64,000 nucleotides of DNA from Gliomastix tumulicola (Eukaryota > Ascomycota > Sordariomycetes > Hypocreales > Bionectriaceae): assembly GCA_001599755.1 (NCBI GenBank), contig BCHX01000005.1, positions 3,778,409 through 3,842,408 of the forward strand, in the 5' to 3' direction. How positions within the stretch are numbered: the stretch's first letter is position 1; each line of letters opens with the position of its first letter. Of the stretch, positions 1 through 8,349 are shown piece after piece. The translations under genes and the position numbers were made by a program. The notes below the pieces were generated by a model. It was not told where the DNA came from. It saw only the letters and a list, made by a program, of their open reading frames with translations, and did no database searches.

Positions 1-1371
1 TCCAGGCTGGCGAAGAAGGTGTGGGCGGCCTCGATGGAGACGGGGATGACGACGACGGTGTAGATGATGGCAAAGATGTTGCGGGGCACGCGGGTGAAGA
101 AGGGGAGCAGGATCTGGAAGTTGAGCGAGATGGAGTACATCGCCGCCGAGAGGTTGCCGATGACGGAGAGTGAGAGGAGGACGGCGACGAAGCGTCCGAA
201 TCCTCCGGCGGGGAGGAGCATCGCCTGGAGGACGCCTCCCACAATCCACTTGTCGTATCCCTCCGACCATGACTCGATATTCGGTGTAGCACCGCCGATG
301 GCTGCGCCCAGAACCATCAGAGGGACAGTCGGGATGAAGAGACCGGCGTAGGTATACGCAAAGATGCGCCATGTCGAAACGTCAGTGGCGCAGTAGACGG
401 CGAAATCAGCAGCCATGCCCTGCGGCGAGTGTCAGCATTGAAATAGAGATATGAACAGGTTGGACAAATGCCGAACTTACAGCCCAAGGGATCAGGAAAC
501 CGGCAACCACACCGCCGAAGCTGATGACGAGAGCAGCTGATGGAGGAGGACGTTCAACCTGGTTGAACAGGTGCCTTCCACCAACTCCGGTCGTAATGAT
601 AATGGCAATCAAGGCAAATATCCACGAGTACCTCTCGTACTGGTGCAAGAAGCGATATCCCCCGAAGGAAACAACCATGCCCACAAGGGCAATGATGACG
701 ATGCCTGCCGTGCTATCGATGGCGCCATCCGAGACTGCAGCGAGCGTTGAGCCACCAAGGACGCAGTTGATGACGCCGAAGCCTGCAATGGTGCAAAGGT
801 TGAGTGCAACGATGATGGAAATGAGGTAGTACCTACACAAGGAAAAAAGCTCCGTTAGCATGATGGTATCATCAGGGGTCAATAGGGGTGTGGCTCCATA
901 CCCGAATGTAAATCTGGAATGGAGCATTTGGCGCAGACCGGTTCTGGAGCCGAATGTGCTGAAGTACGCTGGGAAGATGGTACACAGCAGGCTGAAGAAG
1001 AGAATTAAGAGGGAGCAGGCGGTTAGCGAGAGGCCAAAGACCAGAGTCCCAACCATGCCCGTGATGATACTAAGCCGCCAATGTTAGTGCCCAATGTCTG
1101 GTTATCTTGGTCAAGATCATAATGCTGGTGATGAAACCTACGGTAGCAGGTTGGTGCTCATGGTGAACCAAACGAAGAAGACATTGATGAAGCGAGGATC
1201 AGTCCGCTCCTCGAGAGGAACGGGCGTGATGCCACGGGTCTCGACACCCCACGCAGCGGCCTTCCTGAGCCATGCCTTGCGTCTGCTCAGCGTCTGGGAC
1301 TCCACGACGTCGATGTCGGCTTGAGTGTCCGTGCTCACGTCCACGGGGGACTTTTTGGCCTCGAGATCCAT
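1..1371 (-). CDS. NCS1-family purine-cytosine permease-like transporter, 3' end beyond window
   Basis: Integral membrane symporter of the nucleobase:cation symporter 1 family, expected in the plasma membrane and importing nucleobases or related heterocycles. Exons are 1371-1142, 1069-902, 832-481 and 419-<1, with introns of 72, 69 and 61 nt; frames join cleanly. The N-terminus has the family block 'RGITPVPLEERTDPRFINVF' followed by 'WFTMSTNLLPIITG'. Later come 'RFTFGYYL' (made by joining exons 2 and 3), the 'NLCTIAGFGVINCVLGG' segment and 'PWAGMAADFAVY' (exons 3 and 4), all typical of fungal FCY2-like permeases. The reading frame is still open at base 1, so the C-terminus is missing. The true substrate cannot be told from sequence. 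Its upstream region holds a perfect TGCCGG/CCGGCA palindrome shared with the next genes, suggesting it supplies the substrate for that group (inference). Confidence 0.88.
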
Positions 1372-1952
1372 CTTGTCGGAAAAGTTTTCACTCTCTGTGA
1401 TGGGAGGAGGAGGAGGAACAGATCTTTGACTTCAACTGTCAAAGCGAAGACACATTAAGCTTAACAGGGTCCTGTGAAGTCATGATATACCGGCTGCTCC
1501 CCTGTCCCGGCTCGACGGTCGATGATCGCAGATGGCCTGGACCCTGCATGGACCAGTAGGCTGTCGTTGCTATCTCCAAGATATCCCCGTCCCAATGGTG
1601 GTCTTGAGATATGTAATCAAGAACTGGGTCCAGGTTATCAGGCTAACATGACTGGAATGAGTCTGCCGTAGATATGGGTCTTGATACGATGCCGGCCGGC
1701 AAGATAAGAATGATGGCCTCGGTGCTAGAACAGGGGATCCCGGCTGGCAATGACTCGCGCAATCAGTCAACGCTAGAGGAGGAAATGGCGATTTCTGCTT
1801 CGAGCATTTTACTCTGCTCCTCTTCGCAGCGTTGAATTTCAGGAGTTGAGGTGGGCATCATGGCACGGTTAGGGGCAAGTTGAAGGTGTTCGTATGAAAA
1901 CATTGTGTGTATTGCGCTGAGGTGTCCTATGAGCCAAGGTCCTATCCAGACA
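1372..1952. other. Intergenic: permease promoter and homogentisate dioxygenase 3' flank
   Basis: No gene seen. The two flanking genes are both on the minus strand, so this stretch should hold the permease promoter. Apart from the palindrome at 1690-1701 it contains a minus-strand ATTGG (CCAAT-type) element near 1592-1596. Open frames here are short and lack family features. Confidence 0.6.
1690..1701. promoter_or_regulatory. Perfect 12-bp palindrome TGCCGGCCGGCA upstream of permease
   Basis: The 12 bases read TGCCGGCCGGCA on both strands, that is TGCCGG directly abutting CCGGCA, about 320 bp upstream of the permease start. The same half-sites recur as inverted pairs at 3683-3706, 3792-3805 and 7086-7127, and overlapping at 14117-14124. 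A CGG/CCG dyad is the usual kind of target of Zn2Cys6 factors, one of which is encoded at 12133-14037. Binding is inference. Confidence 0.45.
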
Positions 1953-3458
1953 TCAGTGATGTCCGTTGACCCCGTTCAATTTCCCCTTTTCTCCCCCAAT
2001 GAAATTCAGAGCAGGCAGCCCGGCCGCTGCCAAGTCCTTCTGAAGCTCGTCTAGATGGTTCAGAAGCCCCGGCTTGAAATCATCCCACATATCCTCCTGA
2101 ATCGGCTGCAAGCATCCCGTCCGCTCAAGCGCGTATTTCGTCAGCGAGCAGTGACCAGAAATGTGCATCATGAACGCCATGACATTCTCTCCCATCCGCG
2201 TTGGTTGCAGATCGGCCGAAGTGGCTTCCTTCCAGCGCTGGTATGTCTCACCGTGTGGCATGTAGCTCGGCTCGTACGTCAGGCCACCTGGCGTCAGACT
2301 CGTAGCTGACCCTCCCCACGTCCCGTACATCATACCCATGACCTCCGTCGCCACGTTCCGGTGGTAGTAGGGCGGCCGGAAGGTGTTGCGCGTCACGCTC
2401 CATTTCGGCGTGAAGACGAGGAACTCGCTGAGCGCGACACCGGGGATCTTGGACTTTGCTGTGAGTACGCAGTATATGGACGGGTCGCTCTGGTCCCGGT
2501 CGACGGTGGCTGATGTGATGAACTTCTCCATGGCGTATTTGTATGGTGCGTAGTTGCCATGCCAGGCCACCACGTCGTAGGGTGTGTGGTCTTGCTCGTA
2601 GGTGAAGAGTTCTCCGACCAGCTTGACGACGATCTCCCATTTGGACTGGTCAATGTCGAAGCTGGCCACGGGATACTCAAAGTCCCGTGGTAGGGCCATG
2701 CCATTCGACCCAATGGGTCCCAGCTCGGGGAGTTCGTAGTGACTGCCGTAGACCTCCTGGATGTATCCCCGTCCAACACCATCCGGTAGGCTGATGGTGA
2801 ATCTCATGCCGGCCTGGATCACAAATAGCTCTCCCGGACGCACCATCAATCGACCAAATTCTGTCTGAATGTCAAGCCGTCCCTCTTGGGGGAGCATAAG
2901 CATGTCGCCATCGTTGTTGCAGAATGCGCGATTCTTCATCGAGGCGTTCGCAGCATACACATGCACCGCCAGACCCTCTTTCATCGTCGGATCTCCATGA
3001 CCCGCGATGGTCTTGAGGCCCGCAACGAAGTCGACCTCCTGAGGATCCGTCGGCAGCTCGAACTTGTCCCAGCCCCGGTCCTGCGGTGTGAACTCGACCT
3101 CCGGGTTCGATGGTGTGAATATCGCCTGCAGGTCCCGATTCGCAGGCAGCTTCTTGAAGGACTTGTGAGCCACGGAAGGCTGGACGCGATAGAACCAGGC
3201 ATGCAGCAGTGATGACCGGGGCGAGACGAAGGGCGTGCCGTTGAGCTGCTCCGATATCAAGTCGTACTTGCACCTCTGCGGCGTGTTGCATGCGTTAGGC
3301 AGCACTCCAGGCAATGCTTCTGTTGCGAAGCGGTTGCCGAAGCCTGTCTGGTATGCATACGGATCGGCGGGTGTGGGCGTTGTGGTAAATGGCCCTGTGG
3401 CGCTGATGGTGGCCTTGGCCCTGGCGCAAGTATCCGGCGATGATGTTGCAGATACCAT
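1953..3458 (-). CDS. hmgA: Homogentisate 1,2-dioxygenase
   Basis: Opens the ring of homogentisate with O2 to give maleylacetoacetate, the central ring-cleavage step of phenylalanine, tyrosine and phenylacetate breakdown; a cytosolic non-haem Fe(II) enzyme. The 501-residue intronless product carries the family's N-terminal 'YQTGFGNRFATEALPGVLP' block, 'HAWFYRVQPSV', and the iron-binding region 'PPYYHRNVATEVMG', in which H366 and E372 match the human iron ligands His335 and Glu341. H402 in 'MPHGE' matches His371. The ATG at 3458 is chosen; the frame stays open 32 codons further but has no ATG there (only TTG). It is divergent from a P450 at 4075. The usual partners maleylacetoacetate isomerase and fumarylacetoacetase, clustered with hmgA in Aspergillus nidulans, are not in this window. 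Family assignment is secure. Confidence 0.97.
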   Translation of the reverse strand: MVSATSSPDTCARAKATISATGPFTTTPTPADPYAYQTGFGNRFATEALPGVLPNACNTPQRCKYDLISEQLNGTPFVSPRSSLLHAWFYRVQPSVAHKSFKKLPANRDLQAIFTPSNPEVEFTPQDRGWDKFELPTDPQEVDFVAGLKTIAGHGDPTMKEGLAVHVYAANASMKNRAFCNNDGDMLMLPQEGRLDIQTEFGRLMVRPGELFVIQAGMRFTISLPDGVGRGYIQEVYGSHYELPELGPIGSNGMALPRDFEYPVASFDIDQSKWEIVVKLVGELFTYEQDHTPYDVVAWHGNYAPYKYAMEKFITSATVDRDQSDPSIYCVLTAKSKIPGVALSEFLVFTPKWSVTRNTFRPPYYHRNVATEVMGMMYGTWGGSATSLTPGGLTYEPSYMPHGETYQRWKEATSADLQPTRMGENVMAFMMHISGHCSLTKYALERTGCLQPIQEDMWDDFKPGLLNHLDELQKDLAAAGLPALNFIGGEKGKLNGVNGHH

Positions 3459-3682
3459 TTTGCGAGTCGGCCTGCCAAGTCGGAGTAGTGTTTGTAGGAG
3501 AGATACTCGAATATCAGCCCTTGGCCGTTGGGGATGGTCGTGAAAGCTTAGCAAATGTTATATCAATACTCGTGTCTCGAGCCTCAGCCCACTGAACGTG
3601 CGATGCAGATGGGTCTCGTCCACATTCTCGCCGTTGGGCTGGTCCGGTCCTGCATGTGGGTGGTGGTGAATCACTGATTGCC

Positions 3683-3706
3683 TGCCGGGCTCGGCAAAGC
3701 CGGCAA
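3683..3706. promoter_or_regulatory. Inverted TGCCGG ... CCGGCAA pair
   Basis: TGCCGG at 3683-3688 and CCGGCAA at 3700-3706, separated by 11 bases, 225 bp upstream of the hmgA start. Same half-sites as at 1690, 3792, 7086 and 14117. Confidence 0.4.
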
Positions 3707-3791
3707 GTAGGCCCTAGCAGTAGTTAGTGGAAGATAGTGTGTCATCTCCGGGGCGACGATAAGCAGCGCTGTTGGAGGGGGTTCCTTATCT

Positions 3792-3805
3792 TGCCGGCGC
3801 CGGCA
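3792..3805. promoter_or_regulatory. Perfect 14-bp palindrome TGCCGGCGCCGGCA
   Basis: TGCCGG and CCGGCA separated by CG form a perfect 14-bp palindrome, 334 bp from the hmgA start and 270 bp from the P450 start. Candidate operator shared by both genes (inference). Confidence 0.45.
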
Positions 3806-4074
3806 GGCAGTGACGGAATGCGAGTCCACTGGAACGCCATGTCGGGCTCTATCACAGCTGGCTTCGGACCTAACGCACAGCTGCCCAGTAACACCACACC
3901 ATCTCACCCTCCCTCAATGAACCGGTAACATCAACCTTGCTATTAAATTCGGTGTATCACCGTGGGCATGGCCAGGGATTATCAGATTGAGCTACAGTGA
4001 TCTGAGCCTCGAAGGCGTCTCGCTTGTAACCAGTCTGAAGTGGCCGCCTACGCCGACGCCCGACACATTCACAC

Positions 4075-5658
4075 ATGATGCTGTTCAACGCAGTAAACCC
4101 GTACGTGCTCTTGGCCGTGGGCATCCTCGTTCTTCTCCCTCTGCTCTACAAGCATGCCAGCAAGCCCAAAGGCCTGCCCCTGCCACCGGGACCTCCTGGC
4201 GAGCCGCTGCTAGGCCACCTACGCGTCATCCCCGTCAATCACCCCGAGTTCGACTACACGCGATGGGGCAAGCAGTACAAGTCGGACATCCTCCACTTCT
4301 CCATGCTCGGCAGGTCCATCGTCGTCCTCAACAGCGCCGAGGCCGCGCGCCAGCTCATGGACAAGCGCGGTGCCAATTATGCTGACCGGCCTCGCTTTGT
4401 TTTGTTTGAGGTCATGGGCTGGGGCGTCACGTTGACGTTTCTGCGGTGGTCGCCTAAGTTCAAACTGCATCGGAAGCTGCTACAGCAGTCCTTCACGCAG
4501 ACTGCGTGCAAGGCATATCGGCCCATCCAGGAGGAGGAGGCTCGGCGCGCAGCAAAGGCCATCATGGAGCGGCCGCAGGAGTGGGAGGTCCTGTTGCGTG
4601 AGTTCTCTCAGGCGGCCGTGCTCCGCGTCGGATTTGGGATCAACATCCAGGAGAAAGATGATCCTTTTGTCAAGATGGCCATCGACGTTGAAGAGGCGAC
4701 GGGTCAGGGCGGAGTACCAGCAGGAAGCCTGGTGGACTTTTTTCCGTCACTGCGCTACCTCCCTGATATCTCCTCTCGCATTACGAGTCATCTAGCACCG
4801 CTGGCTCACGCTCGTCGGACGAAGCCTACCATTCAGCGACTACATGACGGTCCCTGGACAGCGGTGGAAGCATCCATTCGATCGGGCTCAGCAACACAGC
4901 CGTCGTTTGTGAACACCCACTTCACTCGTTATCTGGCCAACGAGGCGGATGGGAAGCCCAACGAGTGCAGCATTGAAGACATCAAGGGTGCCGCCGGAGC
5001 AATTTCCATCGCTGGTGGCAACACCACCTGGTCGACCATCATCGTGTGCATCCTCAACCTGATTCTTCATCCCGAGGTCCAGGCAAGGGCAAGGGCAGAG
5101 ATTGACGAGGCTATCGGACTGGACGAAAATGGGGAGATCCTCCGCCTGCCCAACTTCGAAGATCGACCCCGTCTAAAATGGCTAGAGTGCATCATCCAAG
5201 AGACTACCCGATGGATGCCTCTCTCCCCCCTGGGCGTCCCTCACGCCACCCTCGCTGAAGACACATACAACGGCTACAGGATCCCTGCTGGGTCTGTGGT
5301 ATACGCCAATGCGTGGGCAATGTCTCGCGACGAGCGTGTCTACTCTTCGCCAGAGGAGTTTGCCCCTGAGCGCTATCTGCCTAAGGAGGAGGGCGGGAGA
5401 GGGGAACCGTTACCTGATGGGCCATTTGGATTCGGTCGCCGTGTCTGTCCCGGGCAGTACTTTGCTCTTTCGGGTGTGTATATGATCATGGCGACGATTC
5501 TTGCCACGATGAATGTGACCTGCCCGGTGGACCAGGATGGGAGGGAGGTGAAGCCAGACGTGACATTTTCTAACGGTCTGAGCGCGGTGCCGAATAGTTT
5601 TGGCTGTCAGTTCACACCTCGGTCATTGAGAGCAAAGGAGCTGTTGGAGTCTATGTAA
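4075..5658 (+). CDS. Cytochrome P450 monooxygenase (CYP64/OrdA-like group)
   Basis: Microsomal haem-thiolate monooxygenase, 527 residues in a single exon. Visible features in order: N-terminal membrane anchor (about residues 3-25, 'YVLLAVGILVLLPLLY'), proline hinge 'LPLPPGPPGEPLLGH', I-helix 'SIAGGNTTWST', K-helix 'QETTR', 'PERYLP', and the haem loop 'FGFGRRVCPGQYFA' with cysteine ligand C458. The I-helix has Asn where Asp/Glu is usual (AGGNTT instead of AGxDTT), so proton delivery may differ or a substrate group may help. Overall the sequence resembles fungal O-methylsterigmatocystin-oxidoreductase-like P450s rather than the phenylacetate hydroxylases that feed homogentisate. Substrate unknown. 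Divergent from hmgA with shared palindromic elements, so a role in an aromatic or heteroaromatic pathway is plausible (inference). Confidence 0.93.
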   Translation: MMLFNAVNPYVLLAVGILVLLPLLYKHASKPKGLPLPPGPPGEPLLGHLRVIPVNHPEFDYTRWGKQYKSDILHFSMLGRSIVVLNSAEAARQLMDKRGANYADRPRFVLFEVMGWGVTLTFLRWSPKFKLHRKLLQQSFTQTACKAYRPIQEEEARRAAKAIMERPQEWEVLLREFSQAAVLRVGFGINIQEKDDPFVKMAIDVEEATGQGGVPAGSLVDFFPSLRYLPDISSRITSHLAPLAHARRTKPTIQRLHDGPWTAVEASIRSGSATQPSFVNTHFTRYLANEADGKPNECSIEDIKGAAGAISIAGGNTTWSTIIVCILNLILHPEVQARARAEIDEAIGLDENGEILRLPNFEDRPRLKWLECIIQETTRWMPLSPLGVPHATLAEDTYNGYRIPAGSVVYANAWAMSRDERVYSSPEEFAPERYLPKEEGGRGEPLPDGPFGFGRRVCPGQYFALSGVYMIMATILATMNVTCPVDQDGREVKPDVTFSNGLSAVPNSFGCQFTPRSLRAKELLESM

Positions 5659-5807
5659 AAGGTAGACTAGGAGGGAGGTAAGAGCAAAATGGTTATGTTT
5701 TGATGTGTCTTTGTAGATTGGCTTTAGAATTTGGCGTCTCAGGACGGTTAAATCGGACAGAGAATTACTTTCGGCACGCTGAAGCTTTGATTGATACTCT
5801 ATATGTA

Positions 5808-6906
5808 CTATTCATCCACCTTGAACCATTTTGCTGCTTGGTTGGACGCATCTTGTAGAAGCTGTTGCCCCTTCGTCAGGACGCCTGTGTTCCCAGATGT
5901 TAGCATCTACAGCTCCATCAGAGTCAGGGCGGCCCTTTATCTATGACCACTTACCACTCATTGCAAGAATTGAATGCGTCGAGCCGTCGTATGTGCTCAC
6001 GACTGAGTGTTGTGATCCATCATCGCCAAATCCTTTCCAAGCTTCGTTCAACTGCTCTGCGTATAGGAGTGCCTCAGTGCAAAGCAAATCCTGCTCGGCC
6101 ACAGCTATCCACGTCTTTGGGCTCTTTGCCAGTAAAGCTTTGGGGGCGTAGTTCGGTGAGGCCTCCCATCTTTTGGCGTCTTCCGGATTCAGTAGATACA
6201 TGTTGCGGTACCACTGCATCCGCGCCGGGGTAAGCCAGGGCGCATTCTTCCGCTCTGACCAGACTGTTTCAGTCGTTGCTGTGCTGTCGATGACTGGGAC
6301 TATCAGCAGCTGAAAGGTGAGCTTGATCGGCGGCTCGAGAGTCGAAGCTTTGAGTGACAGTGAGGCAGCGAGTTGCCCGCCGGCAGAGATGCCGCCGAGA
6401 GCAATGGAATTGGGATTGATGCGCAGCTCCTTAACGCCAGCAGGACTATGCACCCATTTCAACGCGTCCACGGCGTCGTCAAAGGCCGCTGGAAAGGGGC
6501 TCTCCGGGGCCAGCCTGTATCCAACGGACACCACGACGCACGATGCGCGCTGGCAGATCTGGGCACATAAGTCTGCATTGAGACCGATATCTCCCACCGC
6601 CCAGCCGCCACCGTGAAACCAGAGAAACACAGGCCATCCAGATGATGGTTGATCGCCTTCCGGTGCAAAGACGCGCACAGGGTAATTTCTTAGGTCGAGA
6701 TCACGGGTGCTCTGTACTGGCACCGGCACCGACTCCGTGGGTGGCACGCCTGTCGGCCTTAGGCGTGCCGAGCCATCCCATGTCTTCTTGTCGTCCGGGA
6801 TCAGATACTGGTAGTATTTGTCGTGAAATGCCACATACTCGGGATCAAGCAGCGGACGAACATCGGTGTGAATTGGCTGATGAATTTGTCTGTCGTCTGT
6901 TGTCAT
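5808..6906 (-). CDS. HSL-type alpha/beta hydrolase (esterase/lipase-like)
   Basis: Probable small-ester or lactone hydrolase of the hormone-sensitive-lipase group. Two exons, 6906-5955 and 5884-5808, joined across a 70-nt intron (GTAAGT...ACAG) give 342 residues; without splicing the frame would stop after 'MSGKWS'. Motifs seen: oxyanion-hole 'HGGGW' at 98-102, nucleophile elbow 'GISAGG' with S174, acid D273 in 'VAEQDLL', and H311 in 'DGSTHS', so the catalytic triad is complete. No signal peptide, so likely cytosolic. It converges with the P450 and is divergent from the isochorismatase-like gene, with which it shares a promoter holding a long inverted TTGCCGG/CCGGCAA repeat. Its substrate cannot be told. 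Confidence 0.9.
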
Positions 6907-7312
6907 GATGGGCAGCTCATTAGCCTTCGATTATACGTGCTTGTCTCAAAATGCCCGAGAACTTCACTCTTCATGATCATTCAGGCGCTGGTGATGTGCC
7001 CTCGGAGCTATGTAGAGCATCAATCAGCGAAGCGATACCAGCGTTTGTGCTGTTAGTGCTCTGTACTCCCCAGCCCTGGAATCACCCACTATTGCCGGTG
7101 CCTCCACTAACCGGCCGGCAACAGTGGTTCGCTGCTGCGCCTGAGGTGATAGCATGACGTGACGCATGCCTCATTTTGTCACCTTTGTATCATCCTCTCC
7201 TGTCCTATCCAGGGCGGAATCACAGAAGTCTTTCAAGTCTGGAGGGAGATCGTGATTTGACGACGTCTTGGTTCCCTTGCTTCAGTTATCATCCGATAGT
7301 ACACTCTCCATC
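6907..7312. promoter_or_regulatory. Divergent promoter, alpha/beta hydrolase and isochorismatase-like gene
   Basis: 406 bp between two start codons pointing apart. The dominant structure is the imperfect inverted repeat at 7086-7127. No gene seen. Confidence 0.55.
7086..7127. promoter_or_regulatory. 13-bp inverted repeat containing TTGCCGG/CCGGCAA
   Basis: CCACTATTGCCGG (7086-7098) and CCGGCAACAGTGG (7115-7127) are inverted copies matching at 12 of 13 positions, with a 16-bp spacer. They lie about 180 bp from each flanking start codon. The inner TGCCGG/CCGGCA half-sites are the same as in the other promoters of this block. Confidence 0.45.
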
Positions 7313-8103
7313 ATGGCTGCCAACCATCCTTCGGCAGATTCTTACGCTAAATCCGGTTTCGCCAACCGCATGGGCTGGGGCTCTCGGCCAGCGCTCCTCA
7401 TAATCGACGTGTGCCAGGCATACTGGTCGCCCTCCTCTCCCCTCTCCCTGCTCGGGAATGCAGAAGCCGAAGCTGTGCCCGAGTCTATACGCCGGCTGCT
7501 CAAGACCGCGAGAGAATCTCAGATACCCGTCGTATGGAGTGAGGTCGAGTACACGCAGCCGGATATGGCAGATGCCGGGCTGTTCTGTCGCAAGTCCAAG
7601 GTCTTGGATGTCTGGAAGAAGGGGGACCCTCGGGGTCTTGCTGCTCATGTTGAGGGCATTGAGCCTGAGGCGGGGGAGACCATCATTGTGAAGAAATATG
7701 CGAGCGCCTTCTTCGGCACAGCCCTTGCAACGGATCTGCATGTGAGCTATTCGTCCCACCCAACGGCATGACCGGGCACGCGATGTTTGCTGACAGGATG
7801 ACGCCAGGTCCTCAATATTGACACACTGGTCATTTGTGGCGTAAGCACTTCGGGCTGTGTACGGGCCACTACTCTGGATGCCATGCAAAACGGGTTCCGG
7901 CCAATGGTAAGCCGTCAGACCATGAGCAGATTCAGTAAAGCGGGCAGCGTGACTAACGAGCACATCATCAGGTCGTGGGAACCGCCTGTGGTGACCGTAC
8001 AGGAGAGATTCAAAAGGCCAATCTGTTCGACCTTGATGCCAAATACGCTGATGTCGTTTCGGAAGGAGACGCCCTGGAAAAGCTCTCAATGGGATGGAAG
8101 TAG
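7313..8103 (+). CDS. Isochorismatase-like cysteine hydrolase
   Basis: Member of the isochorismatase-like hydrolase superfamily (nicotinamidase, N-carbamoylsarcosine amidase and relatives), which mostly cleave amide or carbamoyl bonds with a Cys-Asp-Lys triad. Exons 7313-7741, 7808-7906 and 7972-8103 (introns 66 and 65 nt, both phase 0) give 219 residues, a usual length. D32 in 'LLIIDVCQAYW', lysine 127 or 128 in 'IVKKYASAFFGT' and C160 in 'GVSTSGCVRAT' supply the triad, and the cis-peptide neighbourhood 'GVSTSGC' is typical. The ATG at 7313 follows 'CCATC' and matches the family start. It shares its promoter with the alpha/beta hydrolase. Two hydrolases plus an NCS1 permease beside homogentisate dioxygenase would suit breakdown of a nitrogen-containing aromatic compound (inference). 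Confidence 0.92.
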
Positions 8104-8349
8104 GGACGCATTACGCTGACGGACTGCATGGAGGTTGGAGCACCGTAGCTATAATTGGCCACCACTCAGGTTGCACAGGCGGTTGGGCATTCATGCATAC
8201 GAAGGCGCACTATAGGGCGCACTGCAAGGCAACTAAGGCAATTAAAAGGACGTGAAAAGATGACGACTCAGCTGCCGCCTCCCCCGCTTCCCTAAAATTC
8301 GCGACACTACTATCATCCTCCCCCTAGCAAATTGTGACTTCAACACATC

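Larger units (their letters stand above)
3459..4074. promoter_or_regulatory. Divergent promoter between hmgA and P450
   Basis: 616 bp between two start codons pointing away from each other. No gene seen. It holds two separate inverted pairs of TGCCGG/CCGGCA half-sites (listed separately) and an AT-rich stretch 'ctattaaattcgg' near 3940 on the P450 side. Confidence 0.6.

Noticed and set aside
3459..3554. N-terminal extension of homogentisate dioxygenase
   Set aside because: The frame is open but starts at TTG; the ATG at 3458 fits family length.
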